Positions 1-6,711 of a stretch of DNA of 28,158 nt are shown one piece after another. The notes under the pieces were generated by a model, which searched no databases, was not told where the DNA came from, and worked only from the letters and a program-made list of their open reading frames with translations. Position 1 is the stretch's first letter. Each line of letters begins with the position of its first letter. Origin of the DNA: a virus; IMG/VR virus record IMGVR_UViG_3300025151_000220, positions 1-28,158 of that record; one strand, given 5' to 3'. A program made the translations under genes and the position numbers.

Positions 1-393
1 CGGTTTTCTAATTTCTGGTAGTTTTTCAACGTGGTGCTGCTGAACGGAGAACCCAACACCAGTTCCACCCAATAGCAAAAACATACATTCGGAAAAAGCT
101 TCAGCATGATCGATTGGCATATAAGCACAATTATACACACGGTTTGGAGCAACTTCAATTGGTTTGCCAGCGAATTGCATTGAACGCATAGACGGCAAAA
201 CTTTCTTTGGTATAACATAGTTGTCATACACTTTCTTAATTTCTTTCTTCAATTCTGGATATTTCTTAATATGCATATTCATATTACGAGTACAAAGCTC
301 TACCCAATTTTCCCTACGTTCTTTTTTAGGAACGTACTTGGCGTACTTCATGTGTACGGTGATGTCTGACAGAATTTCTGACGCTATTTGCAT
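1..393 (-). CDS. nrdJ: Ribonucleotide reductase, class II type (N-terminal 131 aa, cut by window edge)
   Basis: Makes deoxynucleotides from ribonucleotides for phage DNA synthesis. Only the first 131 codons are present; the gene runs off the left edge. Visible signatures are the LPSMR segment (about residue 67), the NCAY segment carrying the N-terminal redox cysteine (about residue 90) and the glycine-rich GGTGVGFSVQ loop (about 109-118). These, together with the short N-terminus without an ATP cone, match the monomeric adenosylcobalamin-dependent reductases rather than the T4 class Ia NrdA. The ATG at 393 overlaps the helicase stop by one base (TAATG), so translation is probably coupled to the helicase. 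The class II assignment is inferred from the N-terminus alone; family membership is much more certain than class. Confidence 0.85.
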   Translation of the reverse strand, partial: MQIASEILSDITVHMKYAKYVPKKERRENWVELCTRNMNMHIKKYPELKKEIKKVYDNYVIPKKVLPSMRSMQFAGKPIEVAPNRVYNCAYMPIDHAEAFSECMFLLLGGTGVGFSVQQHHVEKLPEIRKP

Positions 394-1772
394 TATTTAT
401 CTCCTTTGTTACTTTTCATTAGCTTTTCGTATCTCTCTCGCAAATATTCTTTTTGATCTTTGGCGGGATCTTGCTTTCCTTTGATTTCAGACATGCTAGT
501 CTTCTGATGCACGTCAATATATACCTTGCTGGTATCCATGTCGATTGGATAAACTAAGCCGTCTGGACCAAAACGATTTTTTGCTACAAAGAACCTTCCT
601 GTGTTATCATTTTTATCCTCGGCAGTGCGGGATAGAGTAAATATAAAGTCGGCAACAAAACATTTGGAAAAAGCTTCAGAAATTGACTCGGCTGAAACTA
701 TTTCTGCGTTATATCCTGTTCGATTTGTTTGACTACATGTCCACAGTGGACACTCAAATTCTTTTGCAACCCCACGTAGCTCCTCATAAATTGATTCTAG
801 ATCGTGTCGTTTTTCGCTGTATGATTTTTTTGGCTTTAAAAGATCTGCGTAATCCACCAAGATTAAATCGACATCTGTACCTAGATTCCTTAGCTTATCC
901 AAGTGCGATCTAATTGTATTTGGTGACGCCGACTTTGTTGGGTACTCTTTAACAATTAGAGAACCTTCAACATCTTTGATAGTTTCCAGAATCTTATCTT
1001 TATTATCATTAAGATAGGATAGGGGAACTCCCGTAATACAACTATCGTAACGTCGAGCGATGACTGTATCCCCAAGCTCTAAAGTGTAATGCACAACTGT
1101 TAAGCCGTTCTTTACAGCTTGCGCTCCCAAGTGAACCAACAAGTGGCTCTTTCCAGCGCCGGTTGCTGCGATAGCCACTCCTAGCTCGCCTTTGCCTAAA
1201 CCACCTTGAGTAATATTATCAAACTCACCCCAACCAGTTGAGACTGGATCTCTAGCCTTGAGTAAAAATCTTTGTTCAAAATCTTTTAAGTAATCATAAC
1301 CACAATCATTATTTCCGCCTAACTTTAAAGCAGTATTAATAACGTCTGCAATTTCATCAAAAGAAGAACTTCGAAGTAAATCAACAGACTTAATAATCGC
1401 AGCCTTTAACTTCTGCTTTCTACAAAAATCAAGCGAAGCATCTTTAATAAAATCTGCACCCTCTGTATCTTGATTCGCATGGACGCGAACCATGAAGTCC
1501 TTCATCTGCTTAAAAATAACTTCATCATGCTTATTTTGTTCTGATAGTAATACAGATGCCATTGTGTTTAATGAAGGGTGAACTTTGTAATTTTCTCTAT
1601 AGTCATAAAGCATCTCGACAAATGACTGCAAATAATTAACATCAAAATAAGAGTAATCCAGAACTTCTCCAATTTGGTCTGCAAATGCCCTATCTATGAA
1701 AATAAGCTTTGCTAGATTCTCTTGAAACTTAGCTCCAAAATTAGAAAAGTTTTCAATATCGTTTTGGTACAT
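393..1772 (-). CDS. gp41: Replicative DNA helicase, DnaB/T4 gp41 family
   Basis: Hexameric 5'-3' helicase that would unwind DNA at the phage fork. The 459-aa length is close to T4 gp41 (475 aa). An all-helical N-terminal region is followed by a RecA-type ATPase core: Walker A AATGAGKS at residues 202-209, catalytic-glutamate region around TLELG (231-235), Walker B LILVDYADLL at about 303-312, and the WTCSQTNR sensor motif near 344-351, as expected for DnaB (superfamily 4). The ATG at 1772 lies 1 base from the exonuclease stop and follows a GGGGG ribosome-binding site; the stop overlaps the reductase start. No primase domain is fused and no separate primase is visible in the window. Confidence 0.93.
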   Translation of the reverse strand: MYQNDIENFSNFGAKFQENLAKLIFIDRAFADQIGEVLDYSYFDVNYLQSFVEMLYDYRENYKVHPSLNTMASVLLSEQNKHDEVIFKQMKDFMVRVHANQDTEGADFIKDASLDFCRKQKLKAAIIKSVDLLRSSSFDEIADVINTALKLGGNNDCGYDYLKDFEQRFLLKARDPVSTGWGEFDNITQGGLGKGELGVAIAATGAGKSHLLVHLGAQAVKNGLTVVHYTLELGDTVIARRYDSCITGVPLSYLNDNKDKILETIKDVEGSLIVKEYPTKSASPNTIRSHLDKLRNLGTDVDLILVDYADLLKPKKSYSEKRHDLESIYEELRGVAKEFECPLWTCSQTNRTGYNAEIVSAESISEAFSKCFVADFIFTLSRTAEDKNDNTGRFFVAKNRFGPDGLVYPIDMDTSKVYIDVHQKTSMSEIKGKQDPAKDQKEYLRERYEKLMKSNKGDK

Positions 1773-1773
1773 T

Positions 1774-2721
1774 CTACCCCCTGTGAATTTTGTTTAGACT
1801 AGAGAACAAATCGCCCCAGTTCATCTCACCAAAGCCATCCTCAATCATCATCTTACGAATATTTGTTTTAGCGAATTGTTTTGGATAATTTTTTATATGT
1901 TCTTTAATGATTGCAGACGTAGCTGTAGAGATTGAAGGCGTATATAGTTGCATGATTTTATAGTTTTTTTCAATCAACTCTTTCTTTTCTATAATCGCAT
2001 TATGTATCTTCAATTTATTTTCCACCTTTTCACAATCACTTAAAAGTCTTTTAATGGTGTATGTTTCCTCGCCACACATATCAGGAAACTTCTTTGCAAT
2101 CGTTTTCAAGCCAGCACCGCCAACACCCGGCAGGTTATCAGACTTGTCGCCTGCTATTGCGCGTGCCAAAGCAAAATTGCTTGGATGGATTAAAAATTTA
2201 TCTGTCACTCTATTTTTGTTCATTACTTCTTTTTGAACTGGTCTGTACAAAACTGTTGTATCATCCAATAATTGAAAAAAGTCTTTATCACTTGATACGA
2301 TTACCTTATTGTCTTCTTTATGAAAATTACAAAGGGCGGCGATAACATCATCTGCTTCTGTATAATCAATCATAATTTGACTTACTGGCATATTATTAAT
2401 GTATTCAGCTAGTCGTAGCTGCTGCCAGATCTTGTTTTGTAACTCTTGTTCTTCTGAGAGATTACGAATACCCCTGTTTAATCTAATAGGCTTTCGCCCT
2501 TCTTTATATTCTTTAATTGTCTTTCTGCGTTTTGATGACCCCTCTCGACCATCCCAGCAAATATAAACTTTGCTTGGTTTAACTTCCCTGCATAACTTTT
2601 GCAGGATTTTTAGTGAGCCTTTGATTCCCCCGATCGGTTGCCCGTTTGAAGACAGTGAAGGATCAACGATGTAGGCTCTGTAGTACATGTTTAACATGTC
2701 TACGATCATAATTCTTTCCAT
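1774..2721 (-). CDS. 5'-3' exonuclease / RNase H of the FEN (T4 rnh, PolI N-domain) family
   Basis: Removes RNA primers and flaps at lagging-strand junctions. The 315 aa match T4 RNase H (305 aa). The metal-binding acidic set is visible: D8, D57, E122/D124/D125 in TEADD, D145 and D147 in SSDKDF, and D192/D195 in GDKSDN. The helix-3-turn-helix DNA clamp (PGVGGAGLKTIAKKF) follows at about 198-212. It is first in the block exo-helicase-reductase, which has its own sigma-70-like promoter. The first ATG (2721) sits right behind the hairpin with no clear ribosome-binding site; the second ATG at 2709 (MIVDML) has GGAAAG upstream and keeps the first catalytic Asp, so 2709 may be the real start. Confidence 0.9.
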   Translation of the reverse strand: MERIMIVDMLNMYYRAYIVDPSLSSNGQPIGGIKGSLKILQKLCREVKPSKVYICWDGREGSSKRRKTIKEYKEGRKPIRLNRGIRNLSEEQELQNKIWQQLRLAEYINNMPVSQIMIDYTEADDVIAALCNFHKEDNKVIVSSDKDFFQLLDDTTVLYRPVQKEVMNKNRVTDKFLIHPSNFALARAIAGDKSDNLPGVGGAGLKTIAKKFPDMCGEETYTIKRLLSDCEKVENKLKIHNAIIEKKELIEKNYKIMQLYTPSISTATSAIIKEHIKNYPKQFAKTNIRKMMIEDGFGEMNWGDLFSSLNKIHRG

Positions 2722-2726
2722 AAAAT

Positions 2727-2760
2727 AACCCCTGATAGAGATCTCATTCTATCAGGGGTT
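2727..2760 (-). terminator. 12-bp inverted repeat after uvsX: terminator and/or operator
   Basis: Arms 2727-2738 and 2749-2760 are perfectly complementary (AACCCCTGATAG type) with a 10-base loop. On the minus strand the stem is followed by ATTTT just before the exonuclease ATG, so it could end the uvsX transcript. One arm also overlaps the -10 element of the promoter at 2746-2774, so a repressor operator is an equal possibility. Confidence 0.6.
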
Positions 2761-2774
2761 AGTGTTGAAGTCAA
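2746..2774 (-). promoter_or_regulatory. Sigma-70-type promoter, TTGACT-N17-TAGAAT
   Basis: On the minus strand TTGACT (2774-2769) and TAGAAT (2751-2746) are separated by exactly 17 bases, one mismatch each from the bacterial consensus. Transcription would begin near 2739 and drive exonuclease, helicase and reductase. It is the only near-consensus housekeeping promoter I found between genes in the window, which fits early expression by host RNA polymerase. Confidence 0.6.
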
Positions 2775-2813
2775 GGATTATAATTTGACCTGACTTCGGC
2801 AGGGGTTGGTTTT

Positions 2814-3923
2814 TTACTTTTCCTCTTTCTCTTCATAGAAGTCGGACGAGTTGCCAATTCTTTTATCGAATTTCATGACAACTTCTTCTTCTAAAAGTTC
2901 TGTAACCCTATCATAAAACTTTTGATCTTCTAACTTTTTAAGCCACTGCTTGCCTTGGAATTTATCTGTGGACCCATCTTCATAGTGAAGAGTAAACCAA
3001 GCACCAGCATTTGTTAGTTTGTCTGATGGCTTAACTGCTTCAAACCAGCTTTCCTTGTCCATGATCTTTACTTCATCGCCAGCCCATAGAATCTTGAAGT
3101 TGCATTGTCTCCCTTGGGTTCCAAAGCGGGACTTCTCAATCTTAGCTTTTACTTCTGTACCGATCCTAAATCCCTTATCATCAAAGATAAAAGACGATTT
3201 ACCTTTACGAGCAGTTAGCCAGATTCTTAGTGAATAAGAATAAGCTAAAGCTTTGCCTCCCGGTGTAAAGTAAGGAGTTGTAAGAGCTTCTGCTGTATTT
3301 CTAGTGATGTTGGTCTTCAACTGATTTAGAATCAACAGAGTTGACTTTGTATTCGCTATCGGCTGAATTAGCTTTGCCATACCCTTTGATAGAATACGAG
3401 GCTTCACAGCCATTGTTGATAGCGGATTAAAGTCTGATTCAATATCTGATACCGATGGAGTTAAAGCCATACTATCCCAGATAAAGAGCATTTGACTATC
3501 GTTGTTAGCCAATAGACTCTCAATAGTTTCCAACACAAACTCTACTGAACTTGCTTGAACATAAAGCAATCTTTCAATATCACAACCCGCATTTGCTAAA
3601 AATTCTGGGTCAATAGAGTTTTCTGAATCGAAGTAGATTACATCTATTCCCATTCTTTGAGCATTTCCTGCGATTTGTGCTGCCATATAAGACTTACCAG
3701 TTGCTTCCAAACCGGCAATCTCACTTACCTTTCCTACAGGAATGCCACCCCACGAGCCTCTTTTGATAATACCATCAAGCCATTTACAACCAGTGGGAAT
3801 AAATTGATTGACCTCTGTTGGATTATCTTCTGCCAATGAGAATGCCACACTAGTTCCTGCTTTTTTATTAATTAATTTTCTCATGTCAGCTATGTTTAGC
3901 CGACCAGTTGTTGCTTTCGCCAT
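2814..3923 (-). CDS. uvsX: UvsX/RecA-family recombinase
   Basis: ATP-dependent strand-exchange protein for recombination-dependent replication and repair; it would act together with the gp32-like protein encoded just upstream. 369 aa from the chosen start. RecA core: Walker A GLEATGKS at 71-78, the DSENSID segment with the catalytic Glu at 101, Walker B QMLFIWD at about 144-150, and the LILNQLK/N segment typical of loop L2. The acidic C-terminus (EEKEEK) is usual in this family. I chose the ATG at 3923 because GGAGG lies 5 bases upstream of it; the open frame extends to 3968, but those 15 extra residues would be read from the G/C hairpin at 3943-3966 and start next to the gp32 stop. Confidence 0.95.
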   Translation of the reverse strand: MAKATTGRLNIADMRKLINKKAGTSVAFSLAEDNPTEVNQFIPTGCKWLDGIIKRGSWGGIPVGKVSEIAGLEATGKSYMAAQIAGNAQRMGIDVIYFDSENSIDPEFLANAGCDIERLLYVQASSVEFVLETIESLLANNDSQMLFIWDSMALTPSVSDIESDFNPLSTMAVKPRILSKGMAKLIQPIANTKSTLLILNQLKTNITRNTAEALTTPYFTPGGKALAYSYSLRIWLTARKGKSSFIFDDKGFRIGTEVKAKIEKSRFGTQGRQCNFKILWAGDEVKIMDKESWFEAVKPSDKLTNAGAWFTLHYEDGSTDKFQGKQWLKKLEDQKFYDRVTELLEEEVVMKFDKRIGNSSDFYEEKEEK

Positions 3924-3942
3924 TTTTCCTCCATAATGAAAG

Positions 3943-3966
3943 GGGGGGGAGCAGTTGCTCCCCCCC
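3943..3966 (-). terminator. Very stable G7/C7 hairpin between gp32 and uvsX
   Basis: An 11-bp perfect stem (seven G-C pairs followed by AGCA/TGCT) closes a tiny loop. It starts 5 bases after the gp32 stop and ends 20 bases before the uvsX ATG. The tail on the minus strand is only TTTCATTA, so it is likelier an attenuator or mRNA 3'-end protector than an efficient terminator. Confidence 0.6.
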
Positions 3967-3971
3967 ACTGA

Positions 3972-4712
3972 TTAGCTAGCGAGTAGCTCATTGAATGCAC
4001 TTCCTACCTCATCGTCCGATGCTGCTTTGTAAGAACTTACAGCCTCTTTCTCTTCGGAGGATACACCCTCACGATGTCTGCGGAAAATTTCCTCTACTTC
4101 CTCTGTGGTCTTAGTTACAAACAAAGAGTCATATGGAATCTCTGCCTCCATCCACTCTCTAGCTTTGGATGAATCATTATCCAATGCACTTGAGCGGCGA
4201 CGTGGCTGAATGTCTGTAGAGGGGAACATTTGACCCGCCTTCTTACCATAGGAGATAACAAGATCTGTGCCATTCTCTGGGTCAGTAATATCACCGTAAT
4301 CAGGGTTTAGAACTAGGTTTAGCAGGTTCTCGTAAACAGTCTTACTGTAACCCCAAAGGCGAACACCCTTATCTTCTTCTCCACGGACGATTACTGGGGA
4401 AAAGAAACGCTGCTTGGCTCGTAGTTGGTTAGCCATCTTACGATCCTCCTCATCCTTTGTTGAATATAGTTCAGCTACGAAGTCACAAACTGGACACTTA
4501 TCTCCAAGATTTTTCTTAGGACATAAGAAGCCGGGTTCATCAGCTACCCCGTAATGAAACCAAAACTCTTTAAAGGGATCCCCATCAGGATCCGGTACAA
4601 TACGGAGAGTCTGTTCCCCGTCTTGCGGCTTCCAAAAGAAATTTCTCTTATCTCCACCTTTTTTGCTCAACGCGTCCAACTTTTGACGCATTTTATCTAG
4701 ATTAATAGCCAT
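3972..4712 (-). CDS. gp32: Single-stranded DNA binding protein, T4 gp32 family
   Basis: Coats single-stranded DNA during replication, recombination and repair. 246 aa, shorter than T4 gp32 (301 aa). The basic N-terminus (about 1-23) corresponds to the cooperativity region. The zinc site is intact and in the family order: H53, C64, C73, C76 (T4 uses one His and three Cys). An OB-fold core follows, and the C-terminus is acidic and ends in DDEVGSAFNELLAS, the part that recruits partners in T4. A strong AAAGGAG site precedes the ATG at 4712. The gene lies between the tubulin-like gene and uvsX, and its leader contains a hairpin that could mediate autoregulation as in T4. Confidence 0.92.
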   Translation of the reverse strand: MAINLDKMRQKLDALSKKGGDKRNFFWKPQDGEQTLRIVPDPDGDPFKEFWFHYGVADEPGFLCPKKNLGDKCPVCDFVAELYSTKDEEDRKMANQLRAKQRFFSPVIVRGEEDKGVRLWGYSKTVYENLLNLVLNPDYGDITDPENGTDLVISYGKKAGQMFPSTDIQPRRRSSALDNDSSKAREWMEAEIPYDSLFVTKTTEEVEEIFRRHREGVSSEEKEAVSSYKAASDDEVGSAFNELLAS

Positions 4713-4735
4713 TTATTTTCTCCTTTTAAGTTATA

Positions 4736-4758
4736 GGGCTAGTTGATTTATCAAGCCC
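4736..4758 (-). promoter_or_regulatory. Leader hairpin of the gp32-like gene, possible translational operator
   Basis: GGGCT/AGCCC outer stem (4736-4740 with 4754-4758) and TGAT/ATCA inner stem with a 3-base bulge. It starts 2 bases after the preceding stop and lies 23 bases upstream of the gp32 ATG, followed by an A-rich unstructured stretch and the ribosome-binding site. There is no U-tract, so a terminator is less likely. T4 gene 32 is autoregulated through a structured element and unstructured leader; the same role here is inference. Confidence 0.4.
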
Positions 4759-4760
4759 CG

Positions 4761-5555
4761 CTATTGTATAAAATTTGTATGATATGACAAATAAATAAAG
4801 TCTTGATCATACTCTGTAGTTACTATCTTGTGTTCTACTTTTACATTATCTTCTCTCATTCTTTTTAATGTTTCTTTGATTTTTTCAAGTAGGTCTGTAT
4901 CCATTTTCAATGTTTCTTTCGAACAAGCAAAGTATACCTCTTTTTGCCTCACATTGTCAAGTGGAAAAACCAACTTTTCTTCTGCTTCGGCAAAAACTCC
5001 TAATGATTTTATCCGACAAGCTTCGTTTGGTGGTTCAATTTCAGAATAAAGAGATTCTTCATTTTGCAACCAATTCACCATGTTAATCATCTTTGCCAGT
5101 GTTTGTGATAACACATTATCATATTCCAATAACGAGACTTCAGGCATAAACAAAGATTTAAAATTTTTCTCTTCGACTAAGCAAATATCTTCAAAAAGAC
5201 CTGATCTGGCGTAGTTCTGAAGAATCTTACTTATTGCCCTTTGTTGTTTTTGGACTTCTTCCGACAGAAAGTCCTCATCTCTTAAGATGTAAATAATTTT
5301 TATTTTTGCTTCTTTAATTTTTTCTAATGTGCGCAGGATGCCACCTGCTATCTTTTCTTCTCCGCTACAAACAAAGTATACACCAGTTTCGGTGCTGATG
5401 TCAAGTGAAAATTCGGGAACCTTATCTTCTGATTCCTCTACGCTTTTTAAAGTTGGGAAATCTGATTTAGTAATACAGAATAATTCCTTATTGGCTAACG
5501 CCGAAAGATTCTTTGCAACTGCGCTACCCAACTTGCCATAACCAAAAATTATCAT
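4761..5555 (-). CDS. Divergent tubulin/FtsZ-superfamily-like protein of the replication cluster
   Basis: Function unknown. The 264-aa protein has the layout of a small tubulin/FtsZ fold. A beta strand and glycine loop IIFGYGKLGSAVAKNL lie at 2-17. A second strand and loop, VYFVCSGEEKIAGG (59-72), sit where FtsZ has its GGGTGTG loop. The strand IKIIYIL (85-91) and a helix ending in LQNYARSGLFEDICLVEE come next. A long helix at about 142-166 corresponds to the central helix. A C-terminal alpha/beta half ends in TEYDQDFIYLSYHTNFIQ. The GTP-loop glycines and the catalytic Asp loop are degenerate, so GTPase activity is doubtful. It overlaps the polymerase stop by 4 bases and precedes gp32, so a role with the replisome or DNA positioning is inferred. 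Alternative: a GxGxxG Rossmann nucleotide-binding protein. Confidence 0.5.
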   Translation of the reverse strand: MIIFGYGKLGSAVAKNLSALANKELFCITKSDFPTLKSVEESEDKVPEFSLDISTETGVYFVCSGEEKIAGGILRTLEKIKEAKIKIIYILRDEDFLSEEVQKQQRAISKILQNYARSGLFEDICLVEEKNFKSLFMPEVSLLEYDNVLSQTLAKMINMVNWLQNEESLYSEIEPPNEACRIKSLGVFAEAEEKLVFPLDNVRQKEVYFACSKETLKMDTDLLEKIKETLKRMREDNVKVEHKIVTTEYDQDFIYLSYHTNFIQ

Positions 5556-6709
5556 ATTTTCCTCATATTGCCAAATGTTTTACCACCAGACACATTCACC
5601 TTAAACTTTCCTAGTCTAGTGTCTGCAAAGCAGTTTAACATAGTGGTCATCATATTAAAGTCTTCTTTTGTGACATCTACAACAATTGAATCATGAACAA
5701 TAAAAGCAATCTTAGATTTTTTATTTTTAAGCAAGTTGTCAAGTTTAACTGCCTGCTCTAACACTAGATCAGCACAAGTGCTTTGAATCAAATAATTAAG
5801 AGCATGGAAGTCGTCAGATTCAATCTCTCTTCCAAAAATATTTTTAACTGCCTTGCCATCATAATATTTCTTTAAGACTTTTTTCCTGTCATAAGTTCTG
5901 TTTAGAAGATGGTCATCTGAATTAGGATTGTACAGCCAAGAGAACAACCTTACTTTTGCCTCTTCTCTTGTTCCTAATCCTCTAAAAACATTTTGAATAT
6001 TCCAATCGTGGATATCGTCTTGAGGCTGTTCTACTCCACAAAGGGCTAGTAGTACCCTAGCTTCTGCTGCATTATAATCAAACTCAGCAAATAAATCATT
6101 TTGAGGTTCAATAATACTTCTCAACTCTTTTTTCAAAGTTAAGATTGGAATACTGCCAGATTTATTTGTAAGACGACCAGTCCTACTACCCAGAACATCA
6201 TAATCAATGACACGTTTACCTTCTTTAATCTTTTTAAGAACTCTTTTGTTTCTTGGGTTCTTATCCTCTTCTTCAAGCAAATTCTTAAAATTCACTCTCA
6301 CACGTTGACGCTTAATCTTCTCAATCAAAGAAGCTACTCGTGAAACATGCATATTGAATGAGTTAACTTTATTCTTTTCCACAAAAGCTTTAGTAGCCTT
6401 GTTCAAGAAAGAGTAGTACTCCTTAATTAAGGATTCTGGTAGTAAAGCTAACATGTCCTCATCTCTAATCTTACAAGTTTCTAGGGCTTTCTTTTGAGAA
6501 TTAATTTTATTATTAACTTTTGACCACTCTCCTAGTTCCATATAGGGAAGGTAATCCTCTACCTTCTGGTCCGCTACTGACTGAACATAGAAGGAGCCAG
6601 TGTCCATGTTATCAAAGAACCAAGTAGCCTTATTGCCCTCTGGAAGCGATTGAACAAACTGGTCCTGATAAAAGTAAGTTTTATTGTTTACTTTTTGATA
6701 AAAAATCAA
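5552..6709 (-). CDS. polA: Family-A DNA polymerase, polymerase domain only
   Basis: Replicates phage DNA. All palm and finger motifs of family A are visible: the thumb-proximal GSRTGRL segment at 174-180, motif A FDYNAAEARVL with the catalytic Asp at 211, motif B R248xxxK252 followed by Y260, the QSTCADLV helix at 309-316, and motif C VHDSIVV with H339-D340. At 385 aa it has no 3'-5' exonuclease and no 5' nuclease domain; the first 110 residues are too short for a proofreading domain. Start is a TTG at 6709 (AAGGAT upstream), 2 bases after the stop of the preceding structural gene; no ATG occurs nearby in frame. The end overlaps the next gene by 4 bases. Confidence 0.92.
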   Translation of the reverse strand: MIFYQKVNNKTYFYQDQFVQSLPEGNKATWFFDNMDTGSFYVQSVADQKVEDYLPYMELGEWSKVNNKINSQKKALETCKIRDEDMLALLPESLIKEYYSFLNKATKAFVEKNKVNSFNMHVSRVASLIEKIKRQRVRVNFKNLLEEEDKNPRNKRVLKKIKEGKRVIDYDVLGSRTGRLTNKSGSIPILTLKKELRSIIEPQNDLFAEFDYNAAEARVLLALCGVEQPQDDIHDWNIQNVFRGLGTREEAKVRLFSWLYNPNSDDHLLNRTYDRKKVLKKYYDGKAVKNIFGREIESDDFHALNYLIQSTCADLVLEQAVKLDNLLKNKKSKIAFIVHDSIVVDVTKEDFNMMTTMLNCFADTRLGKFKVNVSGGKTFGNMRKI

Positions 6710-6711
6710 TT

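Noticed and set aside
2789-2815. Plus-strand UUCG hairpin followed by a T6 run resembling a rightward terminator
   Set aside because: Stem is short with a bulge, the U-run is several bases away, and no rightward transcription unit exists; the AACCCCTG copy inside it is noted elsewhere.
3924-3968. N-terminal extension of UvsX to an upstream start
   Set aside because: The 15 extra codons are read from the G/C hairpin and lack a ribosome-binding site; the ATG at 3923 has GGAGG at proper spacing.
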